From Pseudomonadota bacterium (GTDB taxonomy: Bacteria; Myxococcota_A; Polyangia; Polyangiales; Polyangiaceae), in contig JAEXCN010000395.1 in the NCBI GenBank assembly GCA_023402175.1, forward strand, positions 1 through 64,000: a stretch of 64,000 bases of DNA. The letters are read 5' to 3'. How positions within the stretch are numbered: the first letter of the stretch is position 1; every line of letters begins with the position of its first letter. The translations under genes and the position numbers were made by a program. The notes under the pieces were generated by a model. That model was not told the origin of the DNA. It was given only the letters and a program-made list of their open reading frames with translations, and ran no database searches. Shown one piece after another: positions 26,113 to 33,758 of this stretch.

Positions 26113-26342
26113 GCGATGGTCTCCGGGGCAAATGGCTCAGCAAGGCACGGACCATGTGTCGGTCGGCGTGCAAGTGATTGAAATGACATAATCTATTCCG
26201 GTGCTAAGGAACCCCCGCTCGGACAGCGCAGTCAGGCTGTGCCGGTGAGTGGCACACCGCGATCGTCATGCGGCCGGCCGAAGGAGGAGGAGGGCGCCCG
26301 CGCGGGCGTTGGTCCCGTGTGTCCCGTGCTAAAGACCGCGTC

Positions 26343-27272
26343 GTGCGGCCGACTCCGGAACAGCTCGCTTCTCTCACGCGCCTCGAGCGCGCTTCGTTCG
26401 AAATCGCCGATTTCCTGGCGCGCCCGGAGCTCTCCGTGCTGTCGAAGGCGTGGAACAGCGCCTTCATGGGCGGTCTGATCTACAGCTGCGGAGGCCGGCG
26501 CTTCAACATCCGCGGCCTCGAGCACCTCGCTCCGTTCGGCAAGAAGGACAGCGTCCTCCTCGTCGCGAATCACCGCTCGTTCTTCGACTTCTTCAGCATC
26601 AGCGCGATCCTCTACTGGCGCACGCAGCTGACGAAGCGGATCTTCTTTCCTGTTCGACAGAACTTCTTCTACGACAACCCGGTCGGTCCGCTCGTCAACG
26701 GGATCATGAGCGGCATGCGGATGTTCCCGCCGGTGATGCGCGACAAGGAGAAGCGCGCCTTCAACAACTACGTCGTCGCGCGCTGCATCGACGAGCTCAA
26801 CCGCGATGACATCGGGACGGTGCTCGGGATCCATCCCGAAGGCACCCGCAACAAGGGCTCGGACCCGTACTCGTTCCTCCCGGCACAGCCCGGCGTCGGC
26901 CGCATCGCGCTCGGCGCCACGCGGGCGTACGTCATCCCCGTGTTCGCGCTCGGTATGGGCCAGAGCATCTTCGGCGAGATGAAGGTCAACGCGCTGGCGC
27001 CGAACGATCACCCGGTCGACATGTACTTCGGAGCGCCGATCGATTTCACCGATCTCCGTCCGAAGGCGAACATGGTCACGACACAGAAGCGCGCGGCAGA
27101 TCGATGCCTCGACGGCATCAAGGCGCTCGCCGAGCGTCAGCGGCGCGATGCTGCCATCCGCGCCGGTCGCGATCCCGATGCCGACGTCCCCGTCTCCGAG
27201 CGTCCGGTCGCGCGCCCCGGCACGCCTCCGAACACATCGGAACGCTCTGCTCAATCGTCGGCGGATGCCTGA
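26343..27272 (+). CDS. 1-acyl-glycerol-3-phosphate acyltransferase-like (PlsC family)
   Basis: 309 aa from a GTG at 26343; an in-frame ATG at 26268 would add 25 low-complexity residues. The acyltransferase motif HxxxxD appears as NHRSFFDFF and the second motif as HPEGTRNKGSDPYSF. The VPVRQNFFYDN-like stretch between them is the glycerophosphate-side region. The enzyme probably acylates a lysophospholipid or related alcohol at the inner membrane. An AGPS-like ether-lipid enzyme lies 2.8 kb away. The stop overlaps the symporter start by 8 nt, so the pair is co-translated. A TGCTAAAGA element 7 nt before the GTG might be a -10. Confidence 0.85.
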   Translation: MRPTPEQLASLTRLERASFEIADFLARPELSVLSKAWNSAFMGGLIYSCGGRRFNIRGLEHLAPFGKKDSVLLVANHRSFFDFFSISAILYWRTQLTKRIFFPVRQNFFYDNPVGPLVNGIMSGMRMFPPVMRDKEKRAFNNYVVARCIDELNRDDIGTVLGIHPEGTRNKGSDPYSFLPAQPGVGRIALGATRAYVIPVFALGMGQSIFGEMKVNALAPNDHPVDMYFGAPIDFTDLRPKANMVTTQKRAADRCLDGIKALAERQRRDAAIRAGRDPDADVPVSERPVARPGTPPNTSERSAQSSADA

Positions 27273-28635
27273 ACGCGAGGCCGAAGCGCCCGCGAGCTCG
27301 GGCGCTTTGCGACCCAGCGGCGCGGCGAGGAAGAAGCGGTCAGCGCTCTCCGGGACGCCGCTCGTCTTCATCGCGCTCCTGCTCGGGATCGTTGCCGGAG
27401 GGCTGCTGCCGCAAGCCGATCACCCGATTGCGTTCCAGGTCTTTCAGTTCCTCTCGAAGAGCTTCATCACGCTCATCAAGGGGATCATCATCCCGATCCT
27501 CGTCGCCACGATCATCACGGGCATCGCGCAGACCGGTGATCTGAAGAGCGTCGGACGCATGGGCGCGAAGGCGCTCCTCTACTTCGAGGTCGTGACGACG
27601 ATCGCGCTGTTCCTCGGCCTCGGCATCGCGAACGTCCTCAAGCCCGGCGCCGGGCTCCCGCTCACGTACGAGGCGCACACCGAGCTCGCCAAGCCGATGT
27701 CCGGATGGGACATCGCGCTCCACTCGCTGCCGTCGAACCTCGTGAAGCACGCCACCGAGGGCGACATCCTTCCGGTCGTCGTCTTCGCGGCGCTCTTCGG
27801 CATCGCCCTCGTCCGCGTTCCCAAGAAGCAAGGCGAGCCCGTGCTCCGCTTCTTCGAAGGCGTGGCGCAGGTGATGTTCAAGTACACCGAGATGATCATG
27901 AAGCTCACGCCCCTCGGCGTGTTCGGCGCGATGGCTTACAACGTGAGCCACATGGCGTCGGGAACACCGGGCGGGCCGCAGGGCTGGCCGGCGGTGTTCC
28001 TCCTCGTGAAGCACTACTCGGTGCTGGTCGCGAGCCTCTATCTCGCGCTGCTCGTCCTCGTCGTCTTCGTGTTCATCCCGGTGATGCTCGGCTTCCGCAT
28101 CCCGGTCCGCGAGTTCTTCCGCCACATTCGCGAGCCGGCGACGATCGCGTTCTCGACGGCGTCGAGCGAGGCCGCGCTGCCACGTCTGCTCGAGCAGATG
28201 GAGAAGCTCGGCGTCCCGCGTCGCGTGGCGAGCTTCGTCATCCCGACCGGCTACTCGTTCAATCTCGACGGCTCGACGCTGTATCTCGTGCTCGCGTCGA
28301 TGACGATCGCGCAGGCGGCGAAGATCGACATGCCATTCTCGACGCAGCTCGCGATGGTCTTCACGTTCATGCTGACGTCGAAGGGCGTCGCGGGCGTACC
28401 GCGAGCGACGCTCGTCATCATCGCGGGCACGTGCGCGACCTTCGGGCTGCCCGGCGAGGCAGGCGTCGCGATGATCCTCGCGGTCGACGAGGTGATGGAC
28501 ATGGCGCGCAGCGCGCTGAACCTCACCGGCAACGGGCTTGCGGCATGTGTCGTCGCGCGCTGGGAAGGCGTCTTCGGCGAGAAGGCGCCCGCGAGCAGCG
28601 ATCCGGTTTCGACGGCGGCAGAAGAAGCAGCGTGA
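27265..28635 (+). CDS. Dicarboxylate/amino acid:cation symporter (DAACS family)
   Basis: 456 aa, eight membrane helices plus two re-entrant loops as in GltPh/DctA. Hairpin 1 has STASSEAALPRLLEQ (the SSS-type motif followed by a Glu/Pro pattern). Helix 7 has SFNLDGSTLYLV (the NxDGT cation site). Hairpin 2 has TSKGVAGVPRAT, and helix 8 has DMARSALNLTGNGLAACVV with the substrate Asp and Asn. It imports C4-dicarboxylates or acidic amino acids with Na+ or H+. The NxDGS variation of NxDGT is conservative. The ATG at 27265 overlaps the acyltransferase gene. A GC-rich stem-loop follows the stop. Confidence 0.93.
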   Translation: MPEREAEAPASSGALRPSGAARKKRSALSGTPLVFIALLLGIVAGGLLPQADHPIAFQVFQFLSKSFITLIKGIIIPILVATIITGIAQTGDLKSVGRMGAKALLYFEVVTTIALFLGLGIANVLKPGAGLPLTYEAHTELAKPMSGWDIALHSLPSNLVKHATEGDILPVVVFAALFGIALVRVPKKQGEPVLRFFEGVAQVMFKYTEMIMKLTPLGVFGAMAYNVSHMASGTPGGPQGWPAVFLLVKHYSVLVASLYLALLVLVVFVFIPVMLGFRIPVREFFRHIREPATIAFSTASSEAALPRLLEQMEKLGVPRRVASFVIPTGYSFNLDGSTLYLVLASMTIAQAAKIDMPFSTQLAMVFTFMLTSKGVAGVPRATLVIIAGTCATFGLPGEAGVAMILAVDEVMDMARSALNLTGNGLAACVVARWEGVFGEKAPASSDPVSTAAEEAA

Positions 28636-28639
28636 TCCA

Positions 28640-28664
28640 GCCCGGCCCCTCACGGACGCCGGGC
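28640..28664 (+). terminator. Stem-loop after the symporter gene
   Basis: GCCCGGC (28640-28646) pairs with GCCGGGC (28658-28664) with an 11-nt loop, 5 nt after the stop codon. It lacks a T-run, so it may be a weak terminator or an RNA-end stabiliser. Confidence 0.4.
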
Positions 28665-28746
28665 CGATTGGATAGACGATGATCCAGGCGCCGACGTAGG
28701 CGCACGAAGCGACACGAACGGAGCGTGCGCGCGGCCGGTGCTGCCG

Positions 28747-28752
28747 TAAGCT
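28747..28752 (+). promoter_or_regulatory. TAAGCT, candidate -10 of a leaderless promoter
   Basis: The hexamer ends 6 nt before the ATG at 28759; no Shine-Dalgarno sequence lies between. Confidence 0.3.
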
Positions 28753-28758
28753 CTTGGT

Positions 28759-29514
28759 ATGTCTTCTCGTGGCGTGAAGCGGCTCTCGTCCTACAGCCTC
28801 GCGGGCGCCGTCTTCGTTGCAGCATACGCAGGTGTGTTCGCGTGCTCGTCGACGAAGACGACGTACATCGACGAGCCGGAGGAGCCGGGCGTGAAGGATG
28901 CGGGCTTCGACACGAAGCCGTCGTCCGGGTCCGGGCTCGGCCTGCTCACGTTCATGCCGGACACGTCGTATTCCGGGTTCGACGGCACCCACACGTTCAT
29001 CGTCCCGGTCGCGGTCTACGATTCGGGCGACGATCTGAAGGTCACCGCGAGCGATCCGTCCGCCGTCGAGATCACGCCGAAGCAGCTGACGAAGCCGGAT
29101 CATCCCGACGGGACGACGGACAACGGCAAGTACTTCTTCGTCACGGTGAAGAAAGCGGGGACGATCACGCTGAAGGCGACCTCGAACGGGAAGAGCGCCG
29201 AGTCGACGATCACCGTCGCGGAGTACACGGCCGAGCGCTGGGCCGCGGGCGAGACTCGATACAAGAACGGCCGCGGCACCGATCCCCCGTGCACCGACTG
29301 CCACGTGAACGGGAAGGCGATCGACCATTCGCCCGCGGCGCTCGCCACGGCGACGGACGAGAAGATCGCCATCGTGATCACGACGGGCATCTCGACGAGC
29401 GGCTTCCCGATCAAGATCAACAACGAGCCCGGTCACAAGTGGACCGTCACCGACGAGGAGCGTGACGGCCTCATCACCTACCTCCGGAGCCTCGAGCCGC
29501 GCGGCTTCAAGTGA
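28759..29514 (+). CDS. Secreted lipoprotein with Ig-like and cytochrome c-like regions
   Basis: 251 aa. A signal of the lipoprotein type (VFVAAYAGVFACSSTKT) is followed by a beta-rich, Ig-like or cadherin-like segment (about residues 55-155, ending TITLKATSNGKSAESTITV). A short cytochrome c-like domain follows, with the heme motif C178-T-D-C181-H182 (PPCTDCHVNG). The helix LEPRGFK-preceding LITYLRSL resembles the C-terminal helix of class I cytochromes. No clear methionine sixth ligand follows; a histidine (EPGHKWTV) is the best candidate. An extracytoplasmic electron-transfer or redox-sensing role is inferred. It is monocistronic and converges with the retron reverse transcriptase gene 54 nt away. 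Confidence 0.78.
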   Translation: MSSRGVKRLSSYSLAGAVFVAAYAGVFACSSTKTTYIDEPEEPGVKDAGFDTKPSSGSGLGLLTFMPDTSYSGFDGTHTFIVPVAVYDSGDDLKVTASDPSAVEITPKQLTKPDHPDGTTDNGKYFFVTVKKAGTITLKATSNGKSAESTITVAEYTAERWAAGETRYKNGRGTDPPCTDCHVNGKAIDHSPAALATATDEKIAIVITTGISTSGFPIKINNEPGHKWTVTDEERDGLITYLRSLEPRGFK

Positions 29515-29568
29515 TGCGCAAAAACTGTCGCACCCATCGTAGGACCTCCGCGACTGCTTTCGCGCGCG

Positions 29569-30894
29569 TCACCACTGGATCTCCGCGAAGAGCGCTCTGA
29601 GCTTCGCTCCTCGCGCAGGCTGGACGTGTGACACCCAGGCGATCATCCCTTCGAGGTGTGCACGGAAGTCCGGGCGTCCACCTCGATTCTGCCGTTGCGG
29701 GCCGAAGCGAACGCAGTTGTACAGGATCGCCTTCAGCCGTTCGAAGTCCGCTCGTCGGATCGACGGGGCGTGGTTCACGACTAGCCCAGTGACCTCCTGC
29801 CGAACGGCAGCACGCATGATCCGCGTCTTCCGATGCTGCACGACGAAGCCCTCCTCGAGAGCGATGGCGGCGACGAGCGTCCCGAATCGCTTCACCGGGT
29901 GCCGCGCGAAGTCCTCGTCACCGGAGAAGACGAGGTCGTCGGCATAACGTGTGTATGTTGCATGTGCTGCCCGTGCTGCTGCGCTGAGACGAACGTCGAG
30001 CCCGTACGCGCATAGGTTGGCGATCGCGGGTGAGGTCGGCGCACCTTGCGGAAGATGCCGCGCCCGACACCGGGCACGCGCTCGTCGCGCAGCCCAGATC
30101 TCTGCAGGTGCGAGATCGCGTACGGGAAGCTCCGGATTCGGCGGGGCAAAGGTCGTGCAGATCCCGGCCAGCAAGCGCGCGACCTCGAACGGGTAGCCGG
30201 CAGACCGGAACATTGCCGCGACGCGTGCTGCCGGAATCGAGACGAAGAAGTCTTCCAGGTCCATCCGGAGCACGACGTCGCGTCCGGCGTGGGAGGCTGC
30301 ATGCGTTCGCACGCCTCGCTGTCGACGAAAGCCGTGCGCGGCCTCGTGCGGCGGAATGCGGTCGAGGAGATCATGGAGAATGCGCCGCTGGAGCTCCTTC
30401 AGGGACTGCTTGGGCGCCTCGACGAGTCGAGCTCCACCGGAGCGTTTCGGAAGCCAACGGCGATGGTAGTGGTCGAGTCGAACGTCTCTCCCGCGCCGCG
30501 CGATACCTCGCGGATCTGCGAACCAGAGCAGATCGGTCATCTCGAGGCCGAGCCACCTAGCAAGATCTCCCGCCGTATCGAGTCGAGGGAGCCCCCACTC
30601 CGGATGCGCGTCGCGCATGGCCAGCGCGGGCGCGACGAATGTGATGTGGAAGGACGTCATCGAGGCGCAAGCGCGACGAACGGCCCTGTCGTCCGCCAGA
30701 CGCGCCGCGAGGAGATCGAATCGGTCGCGAGGTGCACCGTCGGGAAACGCAGCGACGGTCCTTCGCGCGAGCGCTCGGAGCCATGGGCTCGGGTGTCCGA
30801 GCGCGTACGCTCCGCGTCGAGCCATCGATGCGGGCGACCAGGTCCCGTCGAGGAACGCTGCCGCGATCGCTTCAGCGACGATCCGTGGATCCAT
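29569..30894 (-). CDS. Retron-type reverse transcriptase
   Basis: 441 aa. The RT domain spans about residues 150-430. Motif A is VVLRMDLEDFF with D212; motif B is LPQGAPTSPAIANL (281-294); the catalytic box is YTRYADDLVFSG with Y317-A-D-D320. The retron-specific VTG motif is V368-T369-G370 in EVTGLVVNH. The region-X motif, normally NAxxH, reads H198-A-A-S-H202, so the Asn is replaced. An extra 150-residue N-terminal region without a recognised domain precedes the RT, as in myxobacterial retron RTs. Just upstream lies an RNA with a1/a2 repeats and a branch site (30908-31074), which makes this a retron that should synthesise msDNA. A group II intron origin is unlikely: no maturase or endonuclease domain is present. 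No accessory effector gene is adjacent. Confidence 0.92.
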   Translation of the reverse strand: MDPRIVAEAIAAAFLDGTWSPASMARRGAYALGHPSPWLRALARRTVAAFPDGAPRDRFDLLAARLADDRAVRRACASMTSFHITFVAPALAMRDAHPEWGLPRLDTAGDLARWLGLEMTDLLWFADPRGIARRGRDVRLDHYHRRWLPKRSGGARLVEAPKQSLKELQRRILHDLLDRIPPHEAAHGFRRQRGVRTHAASHAGRDVVLRMDLEDFFVSIPAARVAAMFRSAGYPFEVARLLAGICTTFAPPNPELPVRDLAPAEIWAARRARARCRARHLPQGAPTSPAIANLCAYGLDVRLSAAARAAHATYTRYADDLVFSGDEDFARHPVKRFGTLVAAIALEEGFVVQHRKTRIMRAAVRQEVTGLVVNHAPSIRRADFERLKAILYNCVRFGPQRQNRGGRPDFRAHLEGMIAWVSHVQPARGAKLRALFAEIQW

Positions 30895-30907
30895 GTCGGG
30901 TCAAGAG

Positions 30908-30924
30908 GCGGCGGCGTGCTCCAA
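30908..30924. repeat. Retron a2 repeat
   Basis: The 17-nt sequence pairs with the a1 repeat at 31058-31074 with 16 of 17 positions complementary (one C-A mismatch in the RNA). It ends 13 nt before the reverse transcriptase start codon. The junction at 30925 is where reverse transcription would begin. Confidence 0.75.
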
Positions 30925-30937
30925 CGAGACCAGTCTT

Positions 30938-30977
30938 ACGTGACGGGCCGGGCGTCATCGCGCCCCTGGCGTCATGT
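30938..30977. other. msd stem-loop of the retron
   Basis: On the plus (msDNA) strand ACGTGACG (30938-30945) pairs with CGTCATGT (30970-30977), with one G-T wobble. Inside, CC (30948-30949) pairs with GG (30968-30969) and GGGCG (30950-30954) with CGCCC (30961-30965), closing a TCATCG loop. Two 2-nt bulges face outward (GG at 30946-30947, CT at 30966-30967). This is the expected DNA hairpin of the msDNA. Confidence 0.7.
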
Positions 30978-31057
30978 GCTGAAAGCCATGCTCAGAAAGA
31001 TCCCCCGAGGTAACCTCGGGGAGGCTGCGGTCCGCGCGAGGCGGAGCCGCGGCCGGC

Positions 31058-31074
31058 TTGGAGCGCGCCGCCGC
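31058..31074. repeat. Retron a1 repeat and branch-site junction
   Basis: The 5' repeat of the retron RNA, complementary to a2 at 30908-30924. On the minus strand it ends ...CTCCAA and the next bases are GC, forming the conserved AGC in which G is the branch nucleotide. Confidence 0.75.
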
Positions 31075-31311
31075 ACGGGGCGATGCTCGCACGAACGACA
31101 GGAGTTGTTGAGGGGTCCGATCAGCGCGCGCGGAAGGCCGTTCATCCGCGTCGAGGTCCGCGACTGCGAGAGAAAGTAACCAACGGCGACTTTTCTCGAA
31201 AAATCGACGTTTCGAGGAGCTCAGCCGCCCGCGCGCCGCACCGGTGTCGTTCACGAGACGCCACCGACGCTTGCGCCCGGGCCGCGAGTTCGTCGAAACT
31301 TCGCGACCTAC

Positions 31312-33723
31312 ATGCAAAAGCCCATTCGCCGTACGGCCGTCATCGGAGCCGGGGTCATGGGCAGCGGGATCGCTGCTCACTTCGCCAACGCTGGACTCGA
31401 GGTCCTCCTCTTGGACATCGTCCCGCCGAACCTTTCCGATGCGGAGAAGAAGGACAGGAACAAGCGTAACGGGTTTGCCGCAGGCGGCCTCGAGAAGGCG
31501 CTCAAGGCGCGCCCGGCCGCGTTCTTCCACAAGGACAACGCGCGGCTCGTCACGGTGGGCAACACCGAGGACGACTTCGACAAGCTGAAGGACGTCGACC
31601 TCGTCATCGAGGCGATCATCGAGAAGATGGAGGCGAAGCAGGCCCTCCTCGAGCGCCTCGAGAAGGTCGTCTCGGACCACTGCATCGTCGCTTCGAACAC
31701 GTCCGGCCTCCGCATCGAGGAGATGACGAAGGGCCGCTCGGCGACGCTGAAGAAGAACTTCGTCGTCCTGCACTTCTTCAACCCTGTCCGTTACATGAAG
31801 CTGCTCGAGATCGTCGCCGGTCCCGAGACGGACAAGGCGGTTCTCGATCACGTCGTGAAGTTCGCACAGGACACGCTCGGCAAGGGCGTCGTCTTCGGCA
31901 AAGACACGCCGAACTTCGTCGGCAACCGCATCGGCGCCCACGCGATGATGGCGACCATCCACCAGATGCTCGCCGACGGCCTCACGCCGGAGGACGTCGA
32001 CAACATCACGGGCACGCCGATGGCGCACCCGAAGAGCGCGAGCTTCCGCACGGCGGACCTGGTCGGCCTCGACACGTTCGCCCACGTCGCGGACAACTGT
32101 TACCAGTCGCTCACGAACGACGAGGACCGCGACGTCTTCAAGGTGCCGGACTACGTCCGCAAGATGGTCGAGAAGAAGCTCCTCGGCAACAAGACGAAGG
32201 GTGGCTTCTACAAGCGGACGCCGGACAAGCAGATCTTCACGTTCGATCCGAAGACGGGCGACTACCGGCCGAAGGGCGGCGACGAGTCGATCAAGGCGGC
32301 GACGAAGTCGATCTCGAAGATCGAGGATCCGAAGGAGCGCGTCCGGAAGCTCGTCGCCGATCAGGGCAAGGCGGGCGACTTCGCGCGCAAGGTCCTCTAC
32401 CGCAGCCTCGCCTACTCGGCGCGCCGCGTCGCTCCCGGAGGGGGCGCGGACAAGGGAGGCGAGATCGCCGATTCCGTCCAGGCCGTCGATGACGCGATGA
32501 AGTGGGGCTACAACTGGGAGCTCGGACCGTTCGAGACCTGGGATGCGCTCGGCTTCGCCGAGACGGTCGACGCCATCGAGAAGGCCGGCCACAAGCTGCC
32601 CGATGCGATCAAGAAGATGAAGGCGAGCGGCGCCACCGGCTTCTACAAGGAAGGCCCGGACGGCCGCTCCGAATGGAGCCTCGCGAAGAGCGAGTACGTG
32701 AAGCAGAAGCAGGACCCGCGCTACCGGACGCTCCGCCAGGTGCGTCAGGGCGACAAGCCGGTCCTCACGAACGACGGCGCGGAGGCATGGGACCTCGGCG
32801 ATGGCGTGCTCGGCCTCACGTTCAAGACGAAGGCGAACAGCATCGACCCCGACAACATCATGATGATCCACAAGGCGGTCGAGCGCGCCGAGCGCGACTT
32901 CCGCGCGATGGTCATCGTGAACGAGGGCGACCACTTCTGCGTTGGCGCGAACCTCCTGCTCGTCGTGATGAACGCGAGCCAGGGCCAGTTCGAGCCGATC
33001 AAGGAGATGGTGAAGAACTACCAGTACGCGACGCAGCGGATGAAGTACGCGCACGTGCCGGTCGTCGCTGCGCCGTACGGCATGACGCTCGGCGGCGGTC
33101 TCGAGCTCTGCTTCGGCTGCGACGGCGTGCAGGCCGCGGCCGAGACGTACTCCGGCCTCGTCGAGGTCGGCGTCGGCCTCATCCCCGGCGGCGCGGGCAC
33201 GATGAACATGCTCTGGCGCGCGCTCGAGGGCATTCCCGAAGGCGCCAACGTCAACACGTACGAGTACGTGACGCAGGTCTTCAAGAACATCGCCCTGGCG
33301 AAGGTCGCGACGAGCGCGGAGGAGGCGAAGGCGCTCGGTTACTTCCGCCGCACGGATGGCGTCTCGTTCGACAAGGCTCGCCAGGTGCACGAGGCGAAGG
33401 CTCGAGCGATCGGCATGGCCGAGGCTGGTTACCACGCGCCGGTGCCGCGCGCGTATCGCCTGCCCGGCGAGAGCGGCATCGCCACGCTCGGCATGATGGT
33501 CGACACGCTCGTCGCCGGCGGCTACGCCTCCGAGCACGATGCGAAGATCGCGCGCAAGCTCGCGCATGTCCTCTGCGGCGGCGTCGGCGGCGCCACGCGC
33601 GACGTCACCGAGGACGAGATGCTCGAGCTCGAGCGCGAGGCCTTCGTCAGCCTGTGCGGCGAGCCGAAGAGCCAGGAGCGCATGCAGTACATGCTGATGA
33701 ACAACAAGCCGCTCCGGAACTGA
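31312..33723 (+). CDS. 3-hydroxyacyl-CoA dehydrogenase / enoyl-CoA hydratase fusion (FadN-like)
   Basis: 803 aa. Residues 1-185 form the NAD-binding Rossmann domain (AVIGAGVMGSGIAAHFANAG). The dehydrogenase dimerisation domains follow to about 430 (FGKDTPNFVGNRIGAHAMM). The C-terminal half (about 480-790) is a crotonase-fold hydratase with NEGDHFCVGANLLL and GGGLELCFGCDGVQAAAETY, the oxyanion-hole segments. The order dehydrogenase then hydratase is that of FadN/FadJ-reverse type proteins, opposite to classical E. coli FadB. It catalyses steps 2 and 3 of fatty acid beta-oxidation. A thiolase gene follows 35 nt downstream, completing the cycle. The start at ATG 31312 lacks a clear Shine-Dalgarno. 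Confidence 0.93.
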   Translation: MQKPIRRTAVIGAGVMGSGIAAHFANAGLEVLLLDIVPPNLSDAEKKDRNKRNGFAAGGLEKALKARPAAFFHKDNARLVTVGNTEDDFDKLKDVDLVIEAIIEKMEAKQALLERLEKVVSDHCIVASNTSGLRIEEMTKGRSATLKKNFVVLHFFNPVRYMKLLEIVAGPETDKAVLDHVVKFAQDTLGKGVVFGKDTPNFVGNRIGAHAMMATIHQMLADGLTPEDVDNITGTPMAHPKSASFRTADLVGLDTFAHVADNCYQSLTNDEDRDVFKVPDYVRKMVEKKLLGNKTKGGFYKRTPDKQIFTFDPKTGDYRPKGGDESIKAATKSISKIEDPKERVRKLVADQGKAGDFARKVLYRSLAYSARRVAPGGGADKGGEIADSVQAVDDAMKWGYNWELGPFETWDALGFAETVDAIEKAGHKLPDAIKKMKASGATGFYKEGPDGRSEWSLAKSEYVKQKQDPRYRTLRQVRQGDKPVLTNDGAEAWDLGDGVLGLTFKTKANSIDPDNIMMIHKAVERAERDFRAMVIVNEGDHFCVGANLLLVVMNASQGQFEPIKEMVKNYQYATQRMKYAHVPVVAAPYGMTLGGGLELCFGCDGVQAAAETYSGLVEVGVGLIPGGAGTMNMLWRALEGIPEGANVNTYEYVTQVFKNIALAKVATSAEEAKALGYFRRTDGVSFDKARQVHEAKARAIGMAEAGYHAPVPRAYRLPGESGIATLGMMVDTLVAGGYASEHDAKIARKLAHVLCGGVGGATRDVTEDEMLELEREAFVSLCGEPKSQERMQYMLMNNKPLRN

Positions 33724-33758
33724 GCGGCCGCGTCCCACATCGAAGAGAGGAAGTCGCC

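Larger units (their letters stand above)
30908..31074 (-). ncRNA. Retron msr-msd RNA (predicted msDNA template)
   Basis: Read on the minus strand from 31074: the a1 repeat (31074-31058) is followed directly by AGC, whose G (complement of 31057) is the expected 2'-5' branch guanosine. Next come two msr hairpins. The first is GCGGA/TCCGC with flanking GCGG/CCGC and one bulge (31027-31050); the second is a perfect 8-bp CCCCGAGG/CCTCGGGG with a 3-nt loop (31003-31021). Then comes the msd, with a bulged stem at 30938-30977 (8 bp with one wobble, then 2 bp and 5 bp, 6-nt loop). The a2 repeat (30924-30908) closes it. Reverse transcription from the branch should give DNA beginning at 30925 on the plus strand, roughly 70-75 nt. 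The order msr, msd, RT is the usual retron order. The exact RNA ends are not determined. Confidence 0.82.

Noticed and set aside
22255..26181. Very long open frame (1308 codons) across the oxidase and propeller genes
   Set aside because: Its product is almost entirely Arg/Ala/Asp-rich low complexity, as expected from off-frame reading of GC-rich genes. The two real genes explain the region with clear domains.
26250..26270. Sigma-54 promoter TGGCAC before the acyltransferase
   Set aside because: The -12 element (TTGCA) is not present at the required spacing.
27340..29436. Antisense open frame of 698 codons opposite the symporter and cytochrome-like genes
   Set aside because: Low-complexity Arg/Asp/Glu composition and no domain; a shadow of real genes.
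30955..33738. Antisense open frame of 927 codons opposite the fadN-like gene, extending into the retron RNA
   Set aside because: Arg/Leu/Asp-rich with no motif; it is the mirror of a well-supported gene on the other strand.
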